From contig JAIFLS010000070.1 in NCBI GenBank assembly GCA_020048935.1, forward strand, positions 1 through 9,561: DNA of 9,561 nucleotides, read 5' to 3'. Shown here one piece after another: positions 1 through 6,756 of this stretch; position 1 is the first letter of the stretch, and each line of letters starts with the position of its first letter. The notes below the pieces were generated by a model. That model was not told the DNA's origin and made no database searches. It saw only the letters and a program-made list of their open reading frames with translations. Position numbers and translations under genes: made by a program. Source of the stretch: a bacterium. Its GTDB lineage: Bacteria; Verrucomicrobiota; Kiritimatiellia; UBA8416.

Positions 1-340
1 CCGCAGGCACCACCGGCGGCTTGTTCTCGAACGGCATGGTGACGTTCGTGTAATGCGGCTTGTCCCACCCCTGCATCGTCCAGTTGCCGGGCACGGTTAT
101 GGGCGACCATCCATCCTCCCCGTCCGCCGACATCTCCAGCATACCAACGGCATCTGGACTATCGAAATAGCGGAAGTCCCACAGACCGTCCAGCGACAGG
201 ACCCAGGGGGACTTGGCAGGGTTGACCGTCCGCGCCTGCGCGGCCGTCCGGAACGGGGAAAGCGTTGAACGCATGGGCAGGCGGTTGATCTCGGTAAACT
301 CGGGGACTTCCCAGAAAAGGGGCGACAATGGATCCGTCAT
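1..340 (-). CDS. GH2 family beta-galactosidase (LacZ-type), N-terminal part only
   Basis: This is the first 113 codons of a gene that runs off the left edge. The translation starts MTDPLSPLFWEVPEF and reaches a segment LDGLWDFRYFDSPDAV (about residues 50-65) followed by VPGNWTMQGWDKPHYTNV (83-100). These match the N-terminal jelly-roll (sugar-binding) domain of LacZ-type glycoside hydrolase family 2 enzymes, where E. coli LacZ has a closely similar SNWQMHGYDAPIYTNVTYP stretch. Family members hydrolyse terminal beta-galactosides; the catalytic glutamates lie far downstream and are not in this window, so the exact substrate is unknown. No signal peptide is visible in this start. The chosen ATG (340-338) has no Shine-Dalgarno (SD) sequence of its own. 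It overlaps the stop of a duplicated copy of its own 5' end (TGATG), so initiation is probably by coupling. Family assignment is confident; activity is inferred. Confidence 0.85.
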   Translation of the reverse strand, partial: MTDPLSPLFWEVPEFTEINRLPMRSTLSPFRTAAQARTVNPAKSPWVLSLDGLWDFRYFDSPDAVGMLEMSADGEDGWSPITVPGNWTMQGWDKPHYTNVTMPFENKPPVVPA

Positions 341-425
341 CAAAGCGTTGAACGCATGGGCAGGCGGTTGATCTCGGTAAACTCGGGGACTTCCCAGAAA
401 AGGGGCGACAATGGATCCGTCATCA
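259..425. repeat. Exact 83-bp tandem duplication
   Basis: Bases 259-342 and 342-425 are identical (84 matching bases, period 83). The match breaks at 258/341 and at 343/426, so there are exactly two copies. Absolute identity points to a recent event. The copy boundaries fall at codon 1 and about codon 27 of the beta-galactosidase, and the unit shifts the frame by two. No transposase or long flanking microhomology is visible; one base (A) is shared at the junction. Confidence 0.93.
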
Positions 426-426
426 T
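340..426 (-). CDS. 28-residue upstream ORF made by tandem duplication of the beta-galactosidase start
   Basis: A small ORF (MMTDPLSPLFWEVP... ending ...RSTL) begins with two consecutive ATG codons (426-421). It is preceded by a strong SD, AAGGAG, 8 nt upstream (CTCCTT on the plus strand at 435-440). After the first Met, its 27 residues are identical to residues 1-27 of the beta-galactosidase encoded next to it, because an 83-bp duplication copied that part of the gene. Since 83 is not divisible by three, the frame hits a TGA at 342-340. That TGA shares one base with the ATG of the full-length gene. It is best read as the original gene start, now cut off, acting as a leader ORF that delivers ribosomes to the downstream ATG. 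It is not expected to have an enzymatic role. A sequencing or assembly error is the main alternative. Confidence 0.6.
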   Translation of the reverse strand: MMTDPLSPLFWEVPEFTEINRLPMRSTL

Positions 427-434
427 GGCGTTAT

Positions 435-440
435 CTCCTT
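435..440 (-). promoter_or_regulatory. Ribosome binding site AAGGAG
   Basis: A near-perfect SD hexamer lies 8 nt before the outer ATG (426). It serves the 28-residue upstream ORF and not the full-length beta-galactosidase ATG at 340, which lies inside the duplication and lacks an SD. Confidence 0.7.
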
Positions 441-455
441 TATGTGCTTCAACTT

Positions 456-484
456 TTGTTACCTATAACTTCAATACTTTTCAA
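456..484 (-). promoter_or_regulatory. Possible promoter of the beta-galactosidase gene
   Basis: On the minus strand TTGAAA (484-479) is followed after 17 nt by TAACAA (461-456). The -35 match is good and the -10 match weak. It lies about 30 nt before the SD in AT-rich DNA, and its -35 box touches the left arm of the neighbouring inverted repeat. This is low-confidence pattern matching only. Confidence 0.25.
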
Positions 485-573
485 CGCCCAACAACCAACA
501 TCCAACGCCCAACATGCAAGTAAATGCTCCCCAACTTGGGACGTTGGATGTTGGGCGTTGGTTGTTGGATGTT
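482..573. repeat. Inverted repeat of TTGG/CCAA-type short units
   Basis: The left arm at 482-515 is built of CAACGCCCAAC- and CAACATCC-like units. The right arm at about 541-573 is the complementary GTTGGATGTTGGGCG type. Bases 502-515 are an exact reverse complement of 548-561 (14 bp), and other registers also pair (for example 495-507 with 542-554), because each arm is itself repetitive. A central CCAAGTTGGG-like segment (531-540 on plus, CCAACTTGGG) is nearly self-complementary. It sits between the zinc-ribbon gene and the beta-galactosidase gene, both minus strand. It could fold in RNA as a transcript-end structure for the former. There is no T-tract, so a standard intrinsic terminator is not supported. 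It resembles interspersed low-complexity intergenic repeats. Confidence 0.75.
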
Positions 574-628
574 CGATTCCATTCGTCATCAGTTACCCAC
601 CCCGTTTTCGCCCACCCCCATCCGGCAA

Positions 629-934
629 TCAATCAGCCTTCTTCCCGGCGGCGGGCTTGGTTTCCTTCTTCTCGGTCTTTTCCGGTTTGCTTTCCGTGGA
701 TGGTTTGGATTCAGCGGCACCGCTATCCTTCTTGGCCGCCGCGTGGTAATCGCTGCTGCGGTAGTCGGTCTGGTAGAAACCACTGCCCTTGAAGATAATG
801 CCAGCACCTCTGCCCAGCAACCGTTTCACCTTGCAGCGGCACTTCGGGCATCGCTTCAAGGGTTCGTCCTTCATGCTCTGGAATTTCTCGAAACAGTGAC
901 CGCATTTCGTGCACTCATACTCATACGTCGGCAT
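629..934 (-). CDS. FmdB-family zinc-ribbon protein
   Basis: A small (101-residue) protein starting MPTYEYECTKCGHCFEKF, the hallmark of the FmdB/CxxC_CxxC_SSSS family of putative regulatory zinc ribbons. Two CxxC knuckles are visible, C8/C11 and C29/C32, expected to bind one zinc. They are followed by the family segment GIIFKGSGFYQTDYRSSDY (about residues 46-64). The last 35 or so residues are a Lys/Glu/Ser/Pro/Ala-rich, probably disordered tail. The start at 934 is preferred over an in-frame ATG at 985 because the family begins MPxYEY and a GGAAGGA SD lies 5 nt upstream. The molecular role of this family is poorly defined; the name comes from a formamidase-operon protein. The gene stands alone, divergent from the PPK2 gene and upstream of the beta-galactosidase gene, so there is no clear functional partner. 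Confidence 0.88.
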   Translation of the reverse strand: MPTYEYECTKCGHCFEKFQSMKDEPLKRCPKCRCKVKRLLGRGAGIIFKGSGFYQTDYRSSDYHAAAKKDSGAAESKPSTESKPEKTEKKETKPAAGKKAD

Positions 935-971
935 AGCATTCCTTCCGGTGCCATTGTTGGCAGGCCAGAAA

Positions 972-998
972 GCTATAGACCGCACACACGTAAGTCAA
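972..998 (-). promoter_or_regulatory. Possible promoter of the zinc-ribbon gene
   Basis: On the minus strand TTGACT (998-993) and TATAGC (977-972) are separated by 15 nt, which is short for a sigma70 promoter. They lie about 40 nt upstream of the chosen ATG. Weak support. Confidence 0.25.
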
Positions 999-1033
999 AT
1001 TCAAACGAGACATCCCGTGTTAAATCGTTGCGC

Positions 1034-1062
1034 TTGTCATATGCGTACAGGCCGTGCACAAT
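1034..1062 (+). promoter_or_regulatory. Possible promoter of the PPK2 gene
   Basis: TTGTCA (1034-1039) and CACAAT (1057-1062) have a 17-nt spacer and lie about 45 nt upstream of the ATG. The -10 lacks the usual first T. It shares the 173-bp divergent intergenic region with the zinc-ribbon promoter. Nothing else could be recognised in that region. Confidence 0.3.
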
Positions 1063-1107
1063 GCAAATCCTGTTCACGTTTTAACGCAGCATCAAGGAGA
1101 AGATAAA

Positions 1108-1935
1108 ATGGGCACAGCCATGGTTCCAGCCTCGCTGATCAAGTCGGTCCGTCTGGACGGACCGCAATCCGTCAATCTCAAGCAGTTTGATCCCGGAATG
1201 CGCAGGGGAAATCGCGATGCGTCCGAGGCGGATCTGGCGGCAATGCATGAGACCCTGAACTCGCTTCAGGAGAAACTCTACGCGCAATCGAGCCAGGCGC
1301 TGCTGGTGGTCTTGCAGGCGATGGATACCGGCGGCAAGGACGGATTGATCCGGCATGTGTTCGGCCCCATGAATCCCCAGGGAGTCGGGGTGACCTGCTT
1401 CAAGAAGCCGACGGTCGAGGAATTGGCGCATGACTATCTCTGGCGAATCCACAAGGAAGTGCCTCCCAAAGGCATGATCCGGGTATTCAACCGCTCGCAT
1501 TACGAGGATGTGCTGATTGCCCGAGTGCATGAACTGGCACCGCTCGCGGACATCAGCAAGCGCTATGCGCAGATCAACGACTTCGAGCGCCACCTTTCCG
1601 ACAACGGGGTCGTGATCGTCAAGTTCTTCCTCCACATCAGCCGCGAGGAGCAGCGCGAACGCCTGATGGCCCGCCTCGCCGACCCGGAGAAACACTGGAA
1701 GTTCAACAAGGCCGACATCGACGAGCGCAAGCGCTGGGCGGATTACGAGGCGGCCTACGAGCTCATGCTTGAGAAGTGCAGCACCCCTTATGCACCTTGG
1801 TACGTGATCCCGTCGAACAGCAAATGGTATCGCAACTGGCTCGCCGCCGGCATCCTGCTCCAGACGCTCGAGAAGATGAAGCCCGCCTTCCCGGAACCGC
1901 AACCGGACCTGCAGGGACTCACGATCCCGGAGTGA
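1108..1935 (+). CDS. ppk2: PPK2-family polyphosphate kinase / polyphosphate:nucleotide phosphotransferase
   Basis: A cytoplasmic P-loop kinase of 275 residues, the usual size for a single-domain PPK2. PPK2 enzymes transfer phosphate between inorganic polyphosphate and nucleoside mono- or diphosphates, typically regenerating ADP/ATP or GTP from polyphosphate. Visible motifs are the Walker A-like AMDTGGKDGL at 71-80 (D73, K77, D78), VFNRSHYEDVL at 126-136 (the conserved R/S/Y patch), the Walker B-like strand VVIVKFFLHIS at 168-178, and the lid region rich in Lys/Arg/Asp around 195-215 followed by APWYVIPSNSKWYRNW (229-244). The NRSHYEDV form and the short N-terminus resemble the subgroup often called PPK2_rel_1 or class III, but AMP versus ADP preference cannot be read from sequence. 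The ATG at 1108 is chosen over the in-frame ATG at 1054 because AAGGAGA lies 7 nt upstream. No ppk1 or ppx gene is nearby. Confidence 0.93.
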   Translation: MGTAMVPASLIKSVRLDGPQSVNLKQFDPGMRRGNRDASEADLAAMHETLNSLQEKLYAQSSQALLVVLQAMDTGGKDGLIRHVFGPMNPQGVGVTCFKKPTVEELAHDYLWRIHKEVPPKGMIRVFNRSHYEDVLIARVHELAPLADISKRYAQINDFERHLSDNGVVIVKFFLHISREEQRERLMARLADPEKHWKFNKADIDERKRWADYEAAYELMLEKCSTPYAPWYVIPSNSKWYRNWLAAGILLQTLEKMKPAFPEPQPDLQGLTIPE

Positions 1936-2021
1936 GAGAGAGACTGAAGCACATGCACCATTGCGGGCTTTCCTCTAATATCAGACACTGCAAGAACGTT
2001 TAGAAGGCACGGGAGGTCACT

Positions 2022-3500
2022 ATGTCCGCAGGCAGAAAGTCAACCATGTCAATCCGGTTAATCCAGTCAGTTTCTGTCCTGCTGGCGTTGTTTCTCGCTA
2101 CCGCTCATGCCAGCGAGGATATCCGCGCGACCAACCAGGCTTTCGTAGCCGCCTGGCATGCGGACAACCTGAAGGAGACGGCAACAAACAGCTCCCTGCA
2201 TTCACTGCCCCGCGTCCGGGTTGACCTTGCCGCGCACACCGTCTCGTTCTATGCCGAGGCGACCGGCAATTCCCCGCGCGAACCGGTCGAGTTCTTCCTG
2301 ATCGGCGAGCAAAGCGGGAATGCCTACGAGGCGATCGCGGTCGCGCTGGCTGATCCGGCCCAGATCAACAGCGGTCTCCAGATGCTGGGGATGCCTCCCG
2401 GGCGCAGTGCGGATCCGGTCGCCACGCGCTTCTGGCCCAAAGGTGAGCGGGTGATCATGACGTTCAACGGCATCCGTGCCGAAACGCTCATCCGGGATTC
2501 GCGCACCGGCAAGCCCCTTGCGGCAAGCGGATTCGTCTACACCGGCTCCAGCATGGTTCCAACCGAGGATGGCACCGCCACCGTGCTCGCCGCCCAGACT
2601 CGCCCCCCTTATTCGATTGCCAGCAACTACAATGAACCCGATTCGCTGCTGGACGTGCCCTGGCAGGCTCCACAAACTGCGGTCTACTCCCACCAGATCC
2701 TCAATACGGATTTCCTGTTCAAGCCGGGGGAACGCATTCTGGTGGTCATCTCGCCGGAATATCCGGATGGCAAACGCCGGGTGCAGGATTTGCATTTGAC
2801 GATCGGCACTGCGGATGCCATGGCCGATGGCCCCCTAACAATGGCTGACGCGCGGTTCTCTGTCACCAATCAGACAAGCGGTACCGGACTGCTGGAGAGG
2901 GCGGCCATCGATCGACTGCTGGCTACCTTCACCGGGCTGATCGATGACGGGCGCGATCCGTTCGTGGAAGTCTCCATACAACCGGAAACCACGCTGGGAC
3001 TGATACGCCAAACCACCGCCATCCTGAAAACCATCGACAGCGAGAAAGGCATCCGCATCGAGCCGCCGCCACCGGGAGACCTCTATTACCATGCATTCAT
3101 CCCGAACGAGGCGTTCCGCCACCGTCGCGACCGCTATATCCAACCCTGGGAACTGCACCTGGACGCCACGGGCACAGGCGTGCTAACCCGGATCGACGAG
3201 CAATGGACCCAAGGGGAACTAAAACCGACACTGACCACGGAGGACATACCGGTCGGATCGGCAGAGAACCTGCTAAAAGTACTGTCCTCTCAGAACATCG
3301 ATGTCCGCGGTATCTACGTCTTCGCTCCGCCGGATCTCACCTATGAGCGACTGATGCGGATGATCCGGCCCGTCCTGCCGACACACCCGCACATCCACGT
3401 CTACCTGGAGGAGAAGCCTGCGGCGACTACGACGCCGCCTTTAGTTCTACCGTCACCGAATCCGGATCCACCCGCTGCTGATCCACCATCGCCTTCGTGA
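2022..3500 (+). CDS. Secreted YdjY-domain protein with ExbD/TolR-like C-terminal segments
   Basis: A 492-residue exported protein of unknown function. The signal peptide has a basic n-region, a hydrophobic core SVSVLLALFLATAHA ending near residue 30, and probable cleavage after AHA. Residues about 63-150 (RVRVDLAAHTVSFYAEA, then EFFLIGEQSGNAYEAI, then INSGLQMLGMPPG) match the YdjY-like domain. This domain of unknown function is typically found in secreted proteins of planctomycetes and verrucomicrobia and in an E. coli operon with ferredoxin-like genes. Residues about 310-345 and 428-463 each contain a beta-helix-beta pattern ending in a strand such as HIHVYLEEK. They resemble the periplasmic domain of ExbD/TolR, but no ExbD transmembrane anchor is present. 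The last 30 residues are Pro/Ala/Ser-rich and overlap clpX on the other strand by 74 bp. The start is supported by GGGAGG 5 nt upstream. It follows ppk2 by 86 bp with no obvious terminator, so cotranscription is possible. The ExbD link is inferred by eye. Confidence 0.72.
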   Translation: MSAGRKSTMSIRLIQSVSVLLALFLATAHASEDIRATNQAFVAAWHADNLKETATNSSLHSLPRVRVDLAAHTVSFYAEATGNSPREPVEFFLIGEQSGNAYEAIAVALADPAQINSGLQMLGMPPGRSADPVATRFWPKGERVIMTFNGIRAETLIRDSRTGKPLAASGFVYTGSSMVPTEDGTATVLAAQTRPPYSIASNYNEPDSLLDVPWQAPQTAVYSHQILNTDFLFKPGERILVVISPEYPDGKRRVQDLHLTIGTADAMADGPLTMADARFSVTNQTSGTGLLERAAIDRLLATFTGLIDDGRDPFVEVSIQPETTLGLIRQTTAILKTIDSEKGIRIEPPPPGDLYYHAFIPNEAFRHRRDRYIQPWELHLDATGTGVLTRIDEQWTQGELKPTLTTEDIPVGSAENLLKVLSSQNIDVRGIYVFAPPDLTYERLMRMIRPVLPTHPHIHVYLEEKPAATTTPPLVLPSPNPDPPAADPPSPS

Positions 3501-4707
3501 TGCGAATGGTTCCGCCGGTATTGCGTCGCGGTGCCTCGAACATAACCTCAAGCATCAGGCGTTCGACCATGGCGCGCAGCCCGCGCGCCCCGGTACCCCG
3601 CTTGTGGGCAAGCTTCGCCAGCTCGCGCAACGCCGTGTCCGTGAAGGAGAGCTCGATCCCCTCCATGGCCATCAGCTTCTGGTACTGGCTGACCAGGCTG
3701 TTACGCGGCTCCACCAGGATACGCACCAGGTCATCCTCGCTCAGTTCCGCCAGTGAGGCCACCACCGGGATCCGTCCGATCAATTCCGGGATCATCCCGT
3801 AGCGGACCAGGTCTTCCGGCTCGGGGTGCATCTCGCCGCCGAACGGGCGCAGCGTACCCTTACGCGCCTCCTGGTCGACAAATCCGAGAACCCCGCGGCC
3901 CACCCGGCGCTGGATCAGTTCCTTGAGACCGACAAACGCGCCACCGCAGATGAACAGGATATTCGTGGTGTTGATCTTGATGTATTCCTGCTGCGGATGC
4001 TTGCGCCCGCCACCGGGCGGCACCCTGCAGACAGAGCCTTCCAGGATCTTAAGCAAGGCCTGCTGCACACCCTCGCCCGAAACGTCACGCGTGATGGAGA
4101 CATTCTCGGTCTTGCGCCCGATCTTGTCGATCTCGTCAATATAGATGATGCCCGTCTCCGCCCGCGCAATATCGCCCTCTGCCGCCTGGATCAGGCTCAG
4201 CAGGATGTTCTCCACATCCTCACCCACATAGCCGGCCTCGGTCAGTGAGGTTGCATCCGCGATCGTGAACGGGACATCCAGCACCTTGGCCAGCGTCTTG
4301 GCCAGCAGCGTCTTGCCGCTACCGGTCGGCCCCATCAGCAGGATGTTGCTTTTCTCGATCTCCACGTCGAAAAGCGGATCGCCCTGCTGGAAATGCATGG
4401 ATTGCCGCAGGCGCTTGTAGTGGTTATGCACCGCTACCGCCAGCACCTTCTTCGTTTCCGAGTGCCCGATCACATACTGGTTGAGCACGTCGAATATCTC
4501 ATGCGGTTTCGGTACCTTCAGATTATGGACGATGGCTGGCTTCTGCGCCGTTGGCGCCGACTCCTGCACCAGCAACCCGTTGCAAAGGTGGATGCATTCG
4601 TCGCAAATATTCACATCGGGGCCGGCGATCAGCCGCGAAACCTCCTGCTGCCGCTTGCCACAGAAGGAACATACCCGGCGATTGTCCTGACTGCCTGTCT
4701 TGCGCAT
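3427..4707 (-). CDS. clpX: ATP-dependent Clp protease ATP-binding subunit ClpX
   Basis: A hexameric AAA+ unfoldase that recognises tagged or degron-bearing proteins and feeds them to ClpP. Numbered from the ATG at 4707 (426 residues), it has an N-terminal zinc-binding domain with C13/C16 and C35/C38. It also has Walker A GPTGSGKT at 126-133, the pore-1 loop GYVG at 159-162, Walker B IIYIDEIDK with D191/E192, the RKH loop at 235-237, and a sensor-2 GTGARG motif with R375. The ClpP-docking loop, usually IGF, reads LGF here (274-276), a conservative change. ATG 4707 is preferred, with GGGGA about 8 nt upstream; a GTG at 4722 directly overlapping the clpP stop would add five residues. It is the last gene of a tig-clpP-clpX operon, and its 3' end overlaps the convergent secreted-protein gene. 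Complete and apparently functional. Confidence 0.97.
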   Translation of the reverse strand: MRKTGSQDNRRVCSFCGKRQQEVSRLIAGPDVNICDECIHLCNGLLVQESAPTAQKPAIVHNLKVPKPHEIFDVLNQYVIGHSETKKVLAVAVHNHYKRLRQSMHFQQGDPLFDVEIEKSNILLMGPTGSGKTLLAKTLAKVLDVPFTIADATSLTEAGYVGEDVENILLSLIQAAEGDIARAETGIIYIDEIDKIGRKTENVSITRDVSGEGVQQALLKILEGSVCRVPPGGGRKHPQQEYIKINTTNILFICGGAFVGLKELIQRRVGRGVLGFVDQEARKGTLRPFGGEMHPEPEDLVRYGMIPELIGRIPVVASLAELSEDDLVRILVEPRNSLVSQYQKLMAMEGIELSFTDTALRELAKLAHKRGTGARGLRAMVERLMLEVMFEAPRRNTGGTIRITKAMVDQQRVDPDSVTVELKAAS

Positions 4708-4721
4708 ACCGTCATTCCCCA

Positions 4722-5330
4722 CTAGCTTTTAACCGCTTTGCGACTCTTGATCACCTCGTCGACCAGGCCGTAGTTCGCCGCCTCTTCCGCCGACATGAAG
4801 AAATCGCGATCGGTGTCCTTCTCGATGGCCTCGATCGGCTTGCCGGTGTGGTGCGCCAGGATCCCGTTGAGCATCTCGCGCATGCGCAGGATTTCCTTGG
4901 CCTGGATACTGATATCCGACGCCTGCCCCTGCACCCCGCCCCAGGGCTGGTGCACCATGATACGCGCCATCGGCAGGGCGAAGCGCTTCTTGGGGGCGCC
5001 TGCCGCCAGCAGCACAGCCCCCATGCTGGCCGCCTGCCCGACGCAGTACGTGGCCACATCGCACTTGAGGAACTGCATCGTGTCGTAGATCGCCAGCCCG
5101 GACGTCACCGACCCGCCCGGCGAGTTGATGTACATGCTGATGTCCTTTTCCGGATCCTCCGCCTGCAGGAACAGGAGCTGCGCGATGATCAGGTTGCTGA
5201 TATCGTCGTTGATCCCGCTGCCGATGAAGATAATCCGGTCCTTGAGCAGCCGTGAAAAGATGTCATAGGCCCGCTCGCCCCGGCCGGTCTGCTCGACCAC
5301 CATCGGCACCAGTTGATTGAATGTGTGCAT
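4722..5330 (-). CDS. clpP: ATP-dependent Clp protease proteolytic subunit ClpP
   Basis: The serine peptidase that assembles into the two-ring, 14-subunit proteolytic chamber and works with ClpX encoded just downstream. Numbered from the ATG at 5330 (202 residues), the catalytic triad is S102 in GQAASMGAVLL, H127 in RIMVHQPWGG and D176 in DTDRDFFMS. The oxyanion-region INSPGGSV motif is at 68-75. The hydrophobic-patch and handle regions are present and the length is normal. The ATG at 5330 is chosen over one at 5345 because AGGGGA lies 6 nt before it, while the upstream ATG has only a weak GGA. The stop is followed after 14 bp by the preferred clpX ATG and overlaps a possible clpX GTG. The gene follows tig by 30 bp, so the three genes are very likely cotranscribed. 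Confidence 0.97.
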   Translation of the reverse strand: MHTFNQLVPMVVEQTGRGERAYDIFSRLLKDRIIFIGSGINDDISNLIIAQLLFLQAEDPEKDISMYINSPGGSVTSGLAIYDTMQFLKCDVATYCVGQAASMGAVLLAAGAPKKRFALPMARIMVHQPWGGVQGQASDISIQAKEILRMREMLNGILAHHTGKPIEAIEKDTDRDFFMSAEEAANYGLVDEVIKSRKAVKS

Positions 5331-5360
5331 CTGTGTTCCCCTCATGTTGTTGATCCGGTT

Positions 5361-6662
5361 CTACTTGATCCTGGCCTGGCCCAGCAGGAAGTCCAGCACG
5401 CGTGCATGCCGGATGTCCCGGCGAAGCTGATCCATTCCCCCGTCCTGCTTCTCGATCTCCGCGCGCAGCTTGTCGGCCGTCATGCCGTAATGCGTGGACA
5501 TGACTTCAATTTCCTTGCCGACATCCTCATCGGAGACCGTGATGTCCTCGGCCTTCGCGATCGCCTGGCTGACGTACTGCAGCTTGACCCGCTCAACCGC
5601 CTGCTGCGAGACCGACCCCATGATCTCGTCGCGATGCTTCTCAAGCATCTCCCGCGTACCGCCGGCCCGGGCCATGCGGTTGAGCAGCGAGCGCAGCAAT
5701 GCCGATGTTTCCTGGGCCACTTGCGACTCCGGGGCATCCAGCTTCGTGTTCTCCAGCAGGAATTTCACAATCTCCTGCCTCTGCCGGTTATCCTCGGACG
5801 CCTTCTTATCGGCTTCCAGTCCCTCGCGCACCTGCTGCCGCAAGGCATCCTTCGAATCCACCCCCAGCTCCTTCAGGAACGCCTCATCGATTTGCGGTGC
5901 CTTGATCCGACGGATGGCCTTGACTGTGACCGTGTAGACGGCATTCCGCCCGGCCAGTTCAGCAACCCGGTAGTCCGCGGGGAACGCGACATCCAGCGAG
6001 ATCGTCTGACCGATCGACGTACCGGTCAAGGCCGCATTCAACCCCGGCAGGAACTCCGACTCGCTCACGACGGGCAGCCAGAAATCCTCGCCGGCCGCCA
6101 TCTCGGTCTCCTTGAGTCCCAATCCGGCCAGCGGCTGACCGGCACAGGTGCCGGCATAGGTAACCTGCGCCATATCCTGATCCTGGACGCTGCCCTCGGC
6201 TAGATCCTCATAGCGCGAGTGGCGTTTGAGCATCTGGTCGATCCCCTTGTCCACATCCTCCTCGCTGACCTCCACCTGCACCGCACCGACCGTGATCTTC
6301 TGATACTTCGGCAGCTTGAACTCCGGCGCCACATCCAGGACGATCTGGAACGATAAACCGTGATCCGGCGACAAGTTCACCTCGTTGACACCGACAACGG
6401 CTACCGGCTCGAGCGACTCCTGCTTGAGCATCTTCTGGTAGGCATCCGGCAGCAACTGGTCCTGTGCCTGCTTGACGATTTCCTTGCGGAAACGCGACTC
6501 AATCAGCGCGACCGGGGCCTTGCCCGGACGGAACCCTGGAATTTTCGCCTTCATGCAGAAGCGCTTCACCACGCCATCATATTCCGGACGCACGTCCGGC
6601 GCCGGCACCGATATATCAACCGTCAACCGGCAGCCGCCGGTCTTATTAACCTTGACATCCAT
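5361..6662 (-). CDS. tig: Trigger factor (ribosome-associated chaperone, peptidyl-prolyl isomerase)
   Basis: The chaperone that docks at the ribosomal exit tunnel through its N-terminal tail and shelters nascent chains. It is 433 residues, the normal length. The ribosome-binding signature GFRPGKAP is at 43-50, within the N-terminal domain (about 1-115). An FKBP-type isomerase domain follows at about 160-250 (VTYAGTCAG..., FLPGLNAALTG, VAFPADYRVAELAG). The long alpha-helical C-terminal chaperone domain runs from about 255 to the end. The isomerase domain keeps the fold-defining pattern but diverges from E. coli in its active-site region (for example EDFWLPVV where E. coli has SDFVLAMG), so isomerase activity is uncertain. 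The ATG has AAGGGA 6 nt upstream. First gene of the tig-clpP-clpX operon, with a promoter candidate close upstream. Confidence 0.96.
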   Translation of the reverse strand: MDVKVNKTGGCRLTVDISVPAPDVRPEYDGVVKRFCMKAKIPGFRPGKAPVALIESRFRKEIVKQAQDQLLPDAYQKMLKQESLEPVAVVGVNEVNLSPDHGLSFQIVLDVAPEFKLPKYQKITVGAVQVEVSEEDVDKGIDQMLKRHSRYEDLAEGSVQDQDMAQVTYAGTCAGQPLAGLGLKETEMAAGEDFWLPVVSESEFLPGLNAALTGTSIGQTISLDVAFPADYRVAELAGRNAVYTVTVKAIRRIKAPQIDEAFLKELGVDSKDALRQQVREGLEADKKASEDNRQRQEIVKFLLENTKLDAPESQVAQETSALLRSLLNRMARAGGTREMLEKHRDEIMGSVSQQAVERVKLQYVSQAIAKAEDITVSDEDVGKEIEVMSTHYGMTADKLRAEIEKQDGGMDQLRRDIRHARVLDFLLGQARIK

Positions 6663-6699
6663 GATTATTCCCTTCGCTTTCTAACACAAAAAGTTGCAC

Positions 6700-6728
6700 A
6701 TGTTAAACCATAAAAAAGCGGATGTAAA
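6700..6728 (-). promoter_or_regulatory. Candidate sigma70 promoter of the tig-clpP-clpX operon
   Basis: On the minus strand TTTACA (6728-6723) and TAACAT (6705-6700) are separated by exactly 17 nt, in AT-rich sequence 37 nt before the tig ATG. The -35 box matches five of six and the -10 box four of six consensus bases. No heat-shock-type inverted repeat (CIRCE) was seen here. Confidence 0.5.
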
Positions 6729-6756
6729 CCGCAAACCCGCGAACCCCAGCAATTCA

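Noticed and set aside
53..268. Plus-strand 71-codon open frame at the left end
   Set aside because: The minus strand here encodes the conserved beta-galactosidase N-terminus; the plus frame shows no homology.
411..1084. Three plus-strand frames across the repeat and zinc-ribbon gene
   Set aside because: They run through the TTGG/CCAA repeat and antisense to the FmdB-type gene, have low-complexity translations and no SD.
1081..1902. Minus-strand open frame of 273 codons opposite the PPK2 gene
   Set aside because: It mirrors the well-supported PPK2 gene, lacks a family match and has no credible start signal.
1936..2021. Terminator or promoter between the PPK2 and YdjY genes
   Set aside because: No stem followed by a T-tract and no paired -35/-10 boxes stood out in these 86 bases.
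4551..6203. Plus-strand open frames opposite clpX, clpP and tig
   Set aside because: They coincide with conserved genes on the other strand and have shadow-type composition.
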